Positions 6,111 through 13,436 of a DNA stretch of 18,720 nt are shown here, one piece after another. The position numbers were made by a program, and so were the translations under genes. Source of the DNA: JBFGCA01 sp041567315 (GTDB lineage: Bacteria > Acidobacteriota > Thermoanaerobaculia > Multivoradales > JAHEKO01); NCBI GenBank assembly GCA_041567315.1, contig JBFGCA010000098.1, forward strand, positions 1-18,720, read 5' to 3'. Each line of letters opens with the position of its first letter. Position 1 is the first letter of the stretch. The notes beneath the pieces were generated by a model. The model was not told where the DNA came from. It was given only the letters and a program-made list of their open reading frames with translations, and ran no database searches.

Positions 6111-7811
6111 TTAGAAGCGCGAGCTCTCGAGCTCCAGGTCGGCGCCGGCCCAGGCGGCGGCGAAGCGCGCCTCGGCCCCCGCGGCCGCCTCGAGCTTGCC
6201 CTGAGCCCGCAGGCTGCGGGCGAGCCCGAACAGCGACCAGCCGTTCTCCGGGTGGCGGCGCAGGTCCTCGAGATAGACGGTCTCGGCGGCGGCGGGGCGG
6301 CCGGCGTCGAGCAGCACCGCGCCGAGGAAGTGGCGGACCGGCGCGTGCCAGGGCGGCGGCTCGTCGTAGTTGAGGTCGTCCTCCCGGGCCACCGCCTTCT
6401 CCAAGAGAGCGATCGCCGTCTCGTGGTCGCCGCGGGCGGCCGCCAGCTCGCCGGCCAGCACCCCGGAGGCGATGGCCAGCAGGTCGGCGGTGCCGTTGAT
6501 GTCCCAGATGGTCACCTCTTCGAGCCGCGGGTCGGCGGCGAGGCGCTCCAGGGCGGCCAGCTCGCGCGCCGCTTCGTCGAGCCGCCCGCGGCGGACCAGC
6601 GCCAGCCCGCGGGCGTAGTGGTAGACGCCCCGCGGATAGACCAGTTCGTCGTCCGGGGCCGGCGCTTCCAGCACCTCGCTCCAGCGGCCGAAGCGGGCCA
6701 GCGCGTAGAGCGGCGTCACCCAGTAGTGCTGGAGTGTGCCGTAGCCCGGCTCGCGCATCAGCTCGCCGTCGGTGTGCTCCGCCATGTGCCGCGCCGCCGC
6801 CAGCGCCGCCCCGCTGGCGCCCTCCATGGTGGTGGCGGCCCACAGGAAGTGCTGGTTGTGGGGCACGTAGGCGACCGGGTAGAGCCCCTGGCTGTGGCAC
6901 TCGGCGACGTAGGCGGCGTCGGCCTCGATTGCCCGGCGGTTGGCCTCGGAGGCGTCGGCGTAGCGGCCGATCCGGTAGTAGATGTGGCCGGGCATGTGGA
7001 CCAGGTGACCGGCCCCCGGCACCAGGTCGCGCAGCCGGTCGGCGGCGGCCTCGGCGCGCTCCGGCTGCGGCGAGGCCTCGACCGCGTGGATGTAGAGGTG
7101 GAGGGCACCCGGGTGATCGGGCTGGCGAGCCAGCACCCCCTCCAGGATGTCGACGATCTCGCCCGTCCAGGGCTGCGCCGCGCCCTCTTTGGTCCAGAAG
7201 TCCCACGGGTGGAGGTCCATCAGCGCCTCGGCGTGGAGCACCCGGGCGTCGAGGTCGTCGGGGAAGCGGCGGGCGACCTCGCCCATCGCCCGGGCGTAGG
7301 CCTCGTCGAGTGGCTTGCGGTCCTCGGGCGGCGACTCGGCGTAGCGGGTGGCGAGCGCCTCGACGTAGGCGCGCTCGAGCTCGCTGGCGCCCGCCTCGGC
7401 GTCGGCGGCCAGCGCCCGCGCCCGCTGGATCGCCTCCCAGGCGACCGGCACGGCGTCGGGCTCCATCGGGGCGTTGATGTTGGGGCCCAGCACCAGCGCG
7501 GCGCCCCACCAGCAGATGGCGCAGTCCGGGTCGCGCCGCGCCGCCTCCCGGAACGAGCGCTCCGCCTCGGCGTGATTGAAGCCCCAGGCCAGCACCAGGC
7601 CCTGGTCGAAGTAGCGCTGGGTCAACGGATCGTCGGTGGTGATCGGATGAGTGTGCTTCCCCATGCCGGAGAGCAAAGGCGCGGTGGCGCCTTGCTGGAC
7701 CGGCGTGGCGGCCGGTCCCTGGCCGGCGGCCGCCGGCGGCACGGCGAGGCATAAGGAAACCAGTCCGGCGACCAGCGCCGGAGAGATCGGCTTCGAGTCA
7801 GCGGGCTTCAT
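6111..7811 (-). CDS. Secreted TPR-repeat protein
   Basis: 566 residues. An N-terminal signal peptide (hydrophobic core VAGLVSLCLAVPPAAA, cleavage likely after A29) predicts export; C21 lacks a proper lipobox. The mature part opens with HPITTDDPLTQRYFDQGLVLAWGFNHAEAERSFREAARRDPDCAICWWG, the start of a large family of bacterial TPR proteins of this length whose role is unknown. Further tetratricopeptide-like helical pairs run to the C-terminus (LRRHPENGWSLFGLARSLRAQGKLEAA). His-rich blocks HMPGHIYYRIGRY and VPHNQHFLWAA are conserved in that family. C97/C100 form CxxCW, not a haem CxxCH. ATG 7811 is set by GGGAGGTG at 7814-7821. The frame is open far upstream, but that part is antisense to the aldehyde dehydrogenase gene. 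Confidence 0.88.
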   Translation of the reverse strand: MKPADSKPISPALVAGLVSLCLAVPPAAAGQGPAATPVQQGATAPLLSGMGKHTHPITTDDPLTQRYFDQGLVLAWGFNHAEAERSFREAARRDPDCAICWWGAALVLGPNINAPMEPDAVPVAWEAIQRARALAADAEAGASELERAYVEALATRYAESPPEDRKPLDEAYARAMGEVARRFPDDLDARVLHAEALMDLHPWDFWTKEGAAQPWTGEIVDILEGVLARQPDHPGALHLYIHAVEASPQPERAEAAADRLRDLVPGAGHLVHMPGHIYYRIGRYADASEANRRAIEADAAYVAECHSQGLYPVAYVPHNQHFLWAATTMEGASGAALAAARHMAEHTDGELMREPGYGTLQHYWVTPLYALARFGRWSEVLEAPAPDDELVYPRGVYHYARGLALVRRGRLDEAARELAALERLAADPRLEEVTIWDINGTADLLAIASGVLAGELAAARGDHETAIALLEKAVAREDDLNYDEPPPWHAPVRHFLGAVLLDAGRPAAAETVYLEDLRRHPENGWSLFGLARSLRAQGKLEAAAGAEARFAAAWAGADLELESSRF

Positions 7812-7826
7812 GGCACCTCCCTGGAG

Positions 7827-7853
7827 CGACCCGGGAATCTTAACTCCGGGTCG
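7827..7853 (-). promoter_or_regulatory. Leader inverted repeat before the TPR gene
   Basis: Perfect 8-bp arms CGACCCGG/CCGGGTCG around an 11-base AT-rich loop, ending five bases before the Shine-Dalgarno sequence of the TPR gene. The loop contains TAAGAT on the minus strand, a possible -10 box, so this could be an operator over a promoter, a leader hairpin, or a terminator for the gene upstream. No -35 box is clear. The rest of 7812-7927 shows nothing else. Confidence 0.4.
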
Positions 7854-7927
7854 GCACCGGCGGGGCGGCCATCCACCCGTTTCCCTCTCCCAGCCGGAAC
7901 CAGCAGGCAGCCCCCGCTGCGCGTCCG

Positions 7928-9466
7928 CTACTCGACCTCGAACTCGACGCCCTGGGCCAGCGGCAGCTCGCTGCCGTAGTTGATGGTGCAGGTCTGGCGC
8001 CGCATGTAGGCCTTCCAGGAGTCGGAGCCCGCCTCGCGGCCGCCGCCGGTCTCCTTCTCGCCGCCGAAGGCGCCGCCGATCTCGGCCCCCGAAGTGCCGA
8101 TGTTGACGTTGGCGATGCCGCAGTCGCTGCCGGCGACCGAGAGGAACCGCTCGGCGGCCAGCAGGTCGCGGGTGAAGATGGCCGAGGAGAGGCCCTGAGG
8201 CACCGCGTTGTGGGCCTCGATCGCCTCCTCCAGCTGGTCGAACTCGAACAGGTAGAGGATCGGCGCGAAGGTCTCGTCGCAGGTGATCGGCATCACCGGG
8301 GTTGCCTCGACCAGGGTGGGCTCGACGAAGAACCCGGGGCGGTCGAGGACGCCGCCGCCGTAGAGCACCCGACCGCCCTGCTGGCGCGCGACGTCGAGGG
8401 CTCGGGTCATGGTCTCGACCGCGTCGGCGTCGACCAGCGGGCCCATCAGGGTCTCGGTCTCCAGCGGGTCGCCGATGCGGATCGACCGGTAGGCGGCCAC
8501 CAGCCGCTCCTTCATGCGGGCGGCGATGCCGCGCTGGAGGAACAGCCGCCGGCAGGTGGTGCAGCGCTGGCCGGCGGTGCCCACCGCCGCGAACAGCACC
8601 GCCCTGAGCGCCAGGTCGAGGTCGGCGTCGTCGGTGACGATGATTCCGTTGTTGCCGCCCAGCTCGAGCAGGCTGCGGCCCAGCCGGCGGGCCACCGTCT
8701 CGCCCACCTTGCGGCCCATCGAGACCGAGCCCGTGGCCGAGATCAGCGGCACCCGCCGGTCGGCGGCCAGCGGGCCGCCCACCTGACGGCGGTCGCCGAT
8801 CGCCAGGTTGAAGACCGGCGGCGCGTCGTTGGCCGCCAGCACGCGCTCGGCGATGCGGGTGACGGCGAGGGCGCACAGCGGCGTCTTCATCGACGGCTTC
8901 CAGATCATCGAGTCGCCGCAGACGGCGGCCAGCATGGCGTTCCACGCCCACACCGCGACCGGGAAGTTGAAGGCGGTGATGATGCCCACCGGACCCAGCG
9001 GGTGCCACTGCTCGTACATCCGGTGCTGCGGCCGCTCGGAGTGCATCGACAGCCCGTAGAGCTGGCGCGAGAGACCGACCGCCAGGTCGGCCATGTCGAT
9101 CATCTCCTGGACCTCGCCGAGGCCCTCGCTGGCGATCTTTCCCATCTCGAGGGTGACCAGCCGGCCCAGCTCGTCCTTGTGCCGGCGCAGCTCGTCGGCC
9201 AGCTGGCGGACGATCTCGCCGCGCCGGGGAGCGGGCCACTGCCGCCACTCGCGGAAGGCCTCGACGGCGGCGGCCGCCACCTTCTCGTACTCGGCGTCGG
9301 TGGCGGTCCGCACCGTGGCCAGGGGCTCGCCGGTGGTGGGGTTGAGCGAGGCGATGGCGGGCCCGGTGGTGGGCAGCCACTCGCCGCAGAAGGCGCCCGG
9401 ATTGTCCTCGCCGAGCCCCAGCGACTCGAACAGCCGGTGGGTGCTGGTCTCGATGGCTACGGTCAT
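7928..9466 (-). CDS. ALDH7-family dehydrogenase (aminoadipate semialdehyde / piperideine-6-carboxylate)
   Basis: 512-residue NAD(P)+-dependent aldehyde dehydrogenase. Catalytic C302 is in GTAGQRCTTCRR, E268 in LLELGGNN, oxyanion N167 in ITAFNFPV, and cofactor lysine K190 in IWKPS. The C-terminal block AEIGGAFGGEKETGGGREAGSDSWKAYMRRQT and the SATGSVSMGRKV segment are typical of the ALDH7A1/antiquitin branch, which oxidises 2-aminoadipate 6-semialdehyde to 2-aminoadipate. The gene follows L-lysine 6-aminotransferase on the same strand, which supplies exactly that substrate. ATG 9466 has AGGAGGT at 9473-9479, six bases upstream. A 7-bp hairpin (9480-9498) abuts that site. The 303-base gap to lat suggests it may also have its own promoter. 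Confidence 0.93.
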   Translation of the reverse strand: MTVAIETSTHRLFESLGLGEDNPGAFCGEWLPTTGPAIASLNPTTGEPLATVRTATDAEYEKVAAAAVEAFREWRQWPAPRRGEIVRQLADELRRHKDELGRLVTLEMGKIASEGLGEVQEMIDMADLAVGLSRQLYGLSMHSERPQHRMYEQWHPLGPVGIITAFNFPVAVWAWNAMLAAVCGDSMIWKPSMKTPLCALAVTRIAERVLAANDAPPVFNLAIGDRRQVGGPLAADRRVPLISATGSVSMGRKVGETVARRLGRSLLELGGNNGIIVTDDADLDLALRAVLFAAVGTAGQRCTTCRRLFLQRGIAARMKERLVAAYRSIRIGDPLETETLMGPLVDADAVETMTRALDVARQQGGRVLYGGGVLDRPGFFVEPTLVEATPVMPITCDETFAPILYLFEFDQLEEAIEAHNAVPQGLSSAIFTRDLLAAERFLSVAGSDCGIANVNIGTSGAEIGGAFGGEKETGGGREAGSDSWKAYMRRQTCTINYGSELPLAQGVEFEVE

Positions 9467-9542
9467 GGCTGTACCTCCTGGCGGCGGGGGTCGCCGCCGG
9501 CGGTCGGTAGTGGGATCCGGGCCCTCGGAGTCCGCCCGGAGC

Positions 9543-9563
9543 TGTGGAAAAGTCTGTGCAAAA
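9543..9563 (-). repeat. Pair of TGTGSAAAA direct repeats
   Basis: TGTGGAAAA (9543-9551) and TGTGCAAAA (9555-9563) on the plus strand, starting 12 bases apart, in an A-rich patch that stands out in this genome. They lie 77-97 bases upstream of the ALDH7 start, a fit for a regulator site. Each is one mismatch from a DnaA box, but two such sites beside a catabolic gene do not make an origin. Confidence 0.4.
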
Positions 9564-9731
9564 AGCCCTGCCCGGGGCTCGTGAGGCGGTCGCTCAGGGT
9601 CGTTGCCGCCGGCTGCACCCGAAACTGTGCCCTCGCCTGCAACTCGTTTCTCATCAGTGACTTGACGGCCATCAGGCGATCCGGCCCCGAACGGGCCTCG
9701 ACCGGCGTATCTCGTTGATTTTCCGCAGGTT

Positions 9732-9756
9732 GCGCCGCCGGCGGGGCCGGCGGCGC
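9732..9756 (-). terminator. Strong hairpin downstream of lat
   Basis: Perfect 11-bp GC-only stem (GCGCCGCCGGC with its complement) and a 3-base loop, beginning 13 bases after the lat stop codon. No T-run follows, so it would be a U-less terminator or an RNA-stabilising hairpin. It would limit read-through from lat into the ALDH7 gene. Confidence 0.45.
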
Positions 9757-9769
9757 CTCGGCGCCCCCT

Positions 9770-11113
9770 TCAGGCGACCCGTTGCAGGACCTGCTCCACG
9801 CGGCGGATGCCCTCCGCCGCCTCCTCCGGGGTCAGCGCCAGGTTGGGGCGGAAGCGGATCGACCGCTCGCCCGCCGGCAGCACCAGCACCCCGCTCTCGT
9901 CGCGCATCAGCTGCCGCGCGCGGTCGCGGGTCTCGCGATCGGGCAGGTCGAAGGCCAGGAACAGACCGCGGCCGCGGGAGTTGGCGACCAGCCCGGGCAT
10001 CGACTCCTGAAGCCCGCGCAGGCCGTCGAGCAGCAGGTCGCCGACCGCCGCGGCGTTCTGCACCAGACCGTCTTCCTCGATGATCTCGACGTAGCGCTGG
10101 CAGCGGACCATGTCCACCAGGTTGCCGCCCCAGGTGGAGTTGATGCGGCTCGCCACCTTGAACACCGAGTCGGTCTCGTCGAGCCGCGAAGAGGAGGCGA
10201 TGCCGCAGACCTGGGTCTTCTTGCCAAACGCGAAGACGTCGGGCTCGACCCCGAAGTGCTCGAAGCACCACCAGCTGCCGGTGGTGCCGAACCCGGTCTG
10301 GATCTCGTCGAAGATCAGCAGGAACTCGGACTCGTCGGCCAGCGTCCGCAGCCTTTCCAGGAACTCGCGGCGGAAGTGGTTGTCGCCGCCCTCGCCCTGG
10401 ATCGGCTCGATGATCAGCGCTGCGATCTCGTCGGGGTAGTCGACCAGCGCCTGCTGGATCTCGGCGACCGCCTGCCGCTCGGCGGCCGCTACCTGCTCGA
10501 GCACCTGCGGGGTGGTGGGGAAGGAGAGCTTGGGGTTGGTCACCCGCGGCCAGTCGAACTTGGGGAAGTACTGGGTCTTGCGCGGGTCGGCCGTGTTGGT
10601 CAGCGACAGGGTGTAGCCGCTGCGCCCGTGGAAGGCCTGCCGGAAGTGGATCACGCGGTGGCCCTTCTCGCCCTTGCCCGCCGCCAGGTTGCGGCGCACC
10701 TTCCAGTCGAAGGCGGCCTTGAGAGCGTTCTCGACCGCCAGCGCACCGCCCTCGATGAAGAACATGTGGTGGCGCAGCGACTCCGGCACGGTGCGCGCGA
10801 AGCTGGTCACGAACTCCGCCATCTCGGTGGTGTAGAGGTCGCTGTTGGACGGCTTGTTGAGGGCCGGTCTGAGAATGCGCTGGCGAAACTCGGCGGTGTC
10901 GAGCTTGGGGTGGTTGTAGCCCAGCGGGCAGGTGGAATAACAGGTGAAGAGGTCGAGCAACTCGCGCCGGCCGCGGCTGTCGTAGAGCCGCGCGCCGTGG
11001 CTGCGTTCGAGATCGAGGACGAAGGGCAGGCCGTCGGCCAGGATGTGGTTGCGCAGCTGCTCGTGGACCTGCTCGGGGCCGATCCGCACGGTGGTGGGGG
11101 CGATGGGGGTCAT
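9770..11113 (-). CDS. lat: L-lysine 6-transaminase
   Basis: 447-residue class III PLP aminotransferase that moves the epsilon-amino group of lysine to 2-oxoglutarate, giving aminoadipate semialdehyde. Family-specific stretches include LLDLFTCYSTCPLGYNHPKL, NKPSNSDLYTTEMAEFV, IEGGALAVENALKAAFDWK, IIEPIQGEGGDNHF, FDEIQTGFGTTG (D269 for the PLP nitrogen) and FAFGKKTQVCG with the Schiff-base lysine at K298 or K299. E241 in GEGGD corresponds to the glutamate that sets lysine versus glutamate binding in this enzyme. Start ATG 11113 has AGGAGAG six bases upstream. Length matches the family. The ALDH7 gene downstream completes conversion to aminoadipate. The role may be lysine breakdown or precursor supply; no antibiotic genes are visible. 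Confidence 0.95.
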   Translation of the reverse strand: MTPIAPTTVRIGPEQVHEQLRNHILADGLPFVLDLERSHGARLYDSRGRRELLDLFTCYSTCPLGYNHPKLDTAEFRQRILRPALNKPSNSDLYTTEMAEFVTSFARTVPESLRHHMFFIEGGALAVENALKAAFDWKVRRNLAAGKGEKGHRVIHFRQAFHGRSGYTLSLTNTADPRKTQYFPKFDWPRVTNPKLSFPTTPQVLEQVAAAERQAVAEIQQALVDYPDEIAALIIEPIQGEGGDNHFRREFLERLRTLADESEFLLIFDEIQTGFGTTGSWWCFEHFGVEPDVFAFGKKTQVCGIASSSRLDETDSVFKVASRINSTWGGNLVDMVRCQRYVEIIEEDGLVQNAAAVGDLLLDGLRGLQESMPGLVANSRGRGLFLAFDLPDRETRDRARQLMRDESGVLVLPAGERSIRFRPNLALTPEEAAEGIRRVEQVLQRVA

Positions 11114-11130
11114 AGGCGCTCTCCTGCGGC

Positions 11131-11167
11131 CCAGCCCGGGGCGGCGCGGGCCGGTCGCCCGGGCTGG
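11131..11167 (-). promoter_or_regulatory. Leader hairpin abutting the lat ribosome binding site
   Basis: Perfect 10-bp arms CCAGCCCGGG (11131-11140) and CCCGGGCTGG (11158-11167), 17-base loop. The stem ends five bases before the Shine-Dalgarno AGGAGAG (11119-11125) of lat, so it could modulate ribosome access in the leader RNA. Part of a leader that would be about 170 bases long from the candidate promoter. Confidence 0.45.
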
Positions 11168-11244
11168 CGGGGCCGGGCGCCGCAGGGCGGCGGCTGGCCT
11201 ACGAACGCGGCTTGGCGGCGCGTCGGCGCACCGGGCGCTTGGGG

Positions 11245-11284
11245 GTTTCCAGACTGAAACGGCCTCCGGGAGGACCCGGAAGCC
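11245..11284 (-). promoter_or_regulatory. Two small hairpins at the 5' end of the lat leader
   Basis: One hairpin pairs 11261-11270 with 11275-11284 (9 of 10 bases, 4-base loop); the next pairs GTTTC 11245-11249 with GAAAC 11256-11260. They lie just inside the predicted transcript start of lat. I do not match them to any known riboswitch. Confidence 0.35.
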
Positions 11285-11290
11285 TCAAGG

Positions 11291-11320
11291 ATCGTAGCAC
11301 CCGGCCTGGCCGGCGGTCAA
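11291..11320 (-). promoter_or_regulatory. Candidate sigma70-type promoter of lat
   Basis: On the minus strand TTGACC (11315-11320, five of six) and TACGAT (11291-11296, four of six) are 18 bases apart. The -35 box overlaps the stop codon of the upstream GAF-GGDEF gene, giving a leader of about 170 bases before lat. This is the best promoter match in the window. Confidence 0.5.
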
Positions 11321-12453
11321 TCGAGATGCAGCGAGCGCCGGCGCACCGGCTCGCCGGCCACCGCGGTGCGGTTGCGACCGGTGTCCTTGGCGACGTACAT
11401 GGCGGCGTCGGCCAGCCGCAGCAAAGTGCTCTTGCAGCGCTCGACCGGCAGCGCCTCGCTGGCGTGGCGCTTGAGCGATGCGACGCCCACCGAGCAGGTG
11501 ATCCCCCGCAGGTGTAGCGGCTCGGGCTGGATGTCGCCCGGCCGCTCGCAGAAGGTGGCGCTGACGATGCGGTCGCGGATCTCCTCGGCGAAGTCGATCG
11601 CCGGCTGCAAAGCCAGACCGGGCGCGGCGACCACGAACTCGTCGCCCCCGTAGCGGGCGGCGATCGCCCCCAGCCGCTGGCTGGCGCGGTGGAGCAGCTG
11701 GCCGACCTCGCGCAGCACCTGGCTGCCCGCCAGGTGCCCGTGGGTGTCGTTGACGCGCTTGAAGAAGTCGAGGTCCAGGAACAGCAGCGACAGGTCGTCG
11801 TCCTCCTCCCGGCAGCGGGCGATGGCGCGCGACAGTGCGATGTGCAGAAAGCGGTCGTTGAACAACCCGGTGAGGTTGTCGCGCTTGGCGATCTCCTGCG
11901 CCTGGCGGCCGTCGAGGACGTTCTGGATGGAGATCGAGATGTAGCCGGCGAAGATCTCCAGCAGGTTGAGGTCCTGCTGGCTATAGCGCTCGGTCTCGAG
12001 CCGGTTGACCAGCTCCAGCACCCCGCACACCTCGTGCTCGATGCGCACCGGGATGGCGACCAGGGTGCGGGTGCGGTAGTCGTTGTCGTCGTCGAACCGC
12101 GGGTTGAACAGACGGTCGGATCGGACGTCGTCGGTGCAGTACGATTTTCCGGTGATGTAGACGTGACCGCCGATGCCGCTGTGGGCGGAGACCTGCTGAC
12201 CGATCAGCCGCTGCGACTTGTCGCCGAAGGCGGCGATGAAGGTCAGCGTGTTCTGGTCGCGGTCGCGGTTCTTCTCGGCCGGGTTGTCGAGCAGAATGGA
12301 GCCCGCCTCGGAGGGCACGAACTCGTTGGCTTTGCGCAGCACCGCCGTCAGGTTCTCGGCCAGGCTCATCTCCAGCGGAAAGCTGGGAGCGGCGCGCCGG
12401 CGCTCGAGAAAGCGCTCCAGCCGCGGCGGTTCGAGGCAGTGGAACTCGACCAT
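11317..12453 (-). CDS. GAF-GGDEF protein (probable diguanylate cyclase)
   Basis: 378 residues: a GAF sensor domain at about 25-180 and a GGDEF domain at about 185-365, with no membrane segment. The active-site loop is RYGGDEFVV with GGDEF at 269-273, and the metal/GTP-binding stretch FLDLDFFKRVNDTHGHLAG at 225-243 is intact, so cyclic di-GMP synthesis from GTP is likely. The product-inhibition RxxD site five residues before GGDEF reads R260-L-G-A263, so its aspartate is missing and feedback inhibition at that site is unlikely. The start ATG at 12453 lacks a ribosome binding site; upstream residues are Arg/Pro/Ala-rich and antisense to rsmA. It is divergent from rsmA with 108 bases between them. 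The ligand of the GAF domain is unknown. Confidence 0.9.
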   Translation of the reverse strand: MVEFHCLEPPRLERFLERRRAAPSFPLEMSLAENLTAVLRKANEFVPSEAGSILLDNPAEKNRDRDQNTLTFIAAFGDKSQRLIGQQVSAHSGIGGHVYITGKSYCTDDVRSDRLFNPRFDDDNDYRTRTLVAIPVRIEHEVCGVLELVNRLETERYSQQDLNLLEIFAGYISISIQNVLDGRQAQEIAKRDNLTGLFNDRFLHIALSRAIARCREEDDDLSLLFLDLDFFKRVNDTHGHLAGSQVLREVGQLLHRASQRLGAIAARYGGDEFVVAAPGLALQPAIDFAEEIRDRIVSATFCERPGDIQPEPLHLRGITCSVGVASLKRHASEALPVERCKSTLLRLADAAMYVAKDTGRNRTAVAGEPVRRRSLHLD

Positions 12454-12561
12454 GATGCGGGCGGCGCAAGCCGGGCGCCGGGCCCCGGCAGCCGGCCACC
12501 GGACGGCCATCCGGACCCGCCTGGCCGTCCGCGGCTGTGCCGGCGACGATACCAGAGGGTG

Positions 12562-13431
12562 ATGACGGCGAAAAAGTCGACCGGGGGCCGCGCAGGCGTC
12601 CGAAGAGGCGCCCGGGGCCCGCTCCGCGAGCGGGCGGCCGGCGCTGGGCCGCGACTCAAGAAGCGGCTCGGCCAGCACCATCTGCGCGACGGCCGCCTGA
12701 CCCGGCCGCTGGTCGAGTTTCTCGAGCCTGCCGGCCGGCTGGTGGTGGAGATCGGCGCCGGCGGCGGGGTGCTGACCCGCCGGCTGCTCGCCGCCGGGGC
12801 GCGGGTGGCGGCCTGGGAGCTGGACTTCGAGTGGGTCTTCGGGCTGCGCGCCCGGGCCGGCGACGGCCGGCTCTGGCCGGTGGCCGGCGACGCCCTTGAG
12901 CTGCCCTGGGGGCTCCTGCCGGCCGGCACCCTGGTGGCCGGCAACCTGCCCTACGGCATCGCCACCGCTCTCATCGAGCAGCTCCTGGCCGAGGCGCGGG
13001 GGGTGCCGCGGGCCGGCTTCCTGGTCCAGCTCGAGGTCGCTCGCCGACTGGCGGCCCGGCCCGGCGAAGCCGACTACGGTGCGCTCGCGGTTCTCGCCGC
13101 TGCCCGTGCCGAGGTCCGCCCGCTGGGCCGGGTGGCGGCCGGCAGCTTCCGACCGCCGCCCGAGGTGGACGGCGCTTTCGTGGGTCTGGTCCGGCGGCCG
13201 CCGCCCTTGCCGCCGGCCGAGATGCCGGCCTTCGCGGCCACCGTCCGGGCCGCCTTCGCCTACCGCCGGAAGAGCCTCCGCAACTCGCTGGCGGCCGCCT
13301 GGGGCGGCGAGCGCGCCGCCGAGGTGCTGGCGGCGCTGGGCTGGGGCCGCTCGGTCCGCGCCCAGGAACTGGACCTGGGAGCGCTGGTGGAGCTCCACGG
13401 GCAGGCCCGGCGGCTGCAGGCTAATCCCTGA
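12562..13431 (+). CDS. rsmA: 16S rRNA A1518/A1519 dimethyltransferase
   Basis: 289-residue KsgA/RsmA: dimethylates two adjacent adenosines near the 3' end of 16S rRNA using SAM. Motifs: RLKKRLGQHHLRD (GQH at 37-39), SAM-binding VVEIGAGGGVLTRRLL (63-69), GDALELPW, catalytic NLPY at 128-131, FRPPPEVDGAFV, and the C-terminal FAYRRKSLRNSL. A basic, Gly/Arg-rich extension of about 30 residues precedes the core, longer than in many homologues. ATG 12562 is preceded by AGAGG; an in-frame GTG sits directly before it. The frame is open far upstream but antisense to the GGDEF gene. A palindromic repeat begins six bases after its stop. Confidence 0.94.
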   Translation: MTAKKSTGGRAGVRRGARGPLRERAAGAGPRLKKRLGQHHLRDGRLTRPLVEFLEPAGRLVVEIGAGGGVLTRRLLAAGARVAAWELDFEWVFGLRARAGDGRLWPVAGDALELPWGLLPAGTLVAGNLPYGIATALIEQLLAEARGVPRAGFLVQLEVARRLAARPGEADYGALAVLAAARAEVRPLGRVAAGSFRPPPEVDGAFVGLVRRPPPLPPAEMPAFAATVRAAFAYRRKSLRNSLAAAWGGERAAEVLAALGWGRSVRAQELDLGALVELHGQARRLQANP

Positions 13432-13436
13432 GGGTG

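Larger units (their letters stand above)
9467..9769. other. Intergenic region between lat and the ALDH7 gene
   Basis: 303 bases with lower GC than the flanking genes in its middle. A 69-codon minus-strand frame (9463-9672) crosses it, but it has AGA, TCA, TTT, CTT and ACT codons unlike the neighbouring genes, no good ribosome binding site, and it overlaps the ALDH7 start, so I do not call it. Features seen are a strong hairpin near lat (9732-9756), two direct repeats (9543-9563), and the hairpin next to the ALDH7 ribosome binding site (GGCGGCG 9480-9486 with CGCCGCC 9492-9498). No riboswitch class was recognisable. Confidence 0.6.

Noticed and set aside
7510..7530. Haem-binding CxxCH motif in the TPR protein
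   Set aside because: The motif reads CAICW, without histidine, so covalent haem attachment is not supported.
6111..9380. 1089-codon minus-strand frame suggesting a giant fusion protein
   Set aside because: Its N-terminal half lies over the ALDH7 gene in another frame and is low-complexity; a signal peptide and strong ribosome binding site place the true TPR start at 7811.
9543..9563. DnaA-box-like sites suggesting a replication origin
   Set aside because: Only two near matches, no AT-rich unwinding region and no dnaA, dnaN or gid genes nearby.
9463..9672. 69-codon minus-strand frame between lat and ALDH7
   Set aside because: Codon use unlike neighbours, no ribosome binding site, overlaps the ALDH7 start; treated as non-coding.
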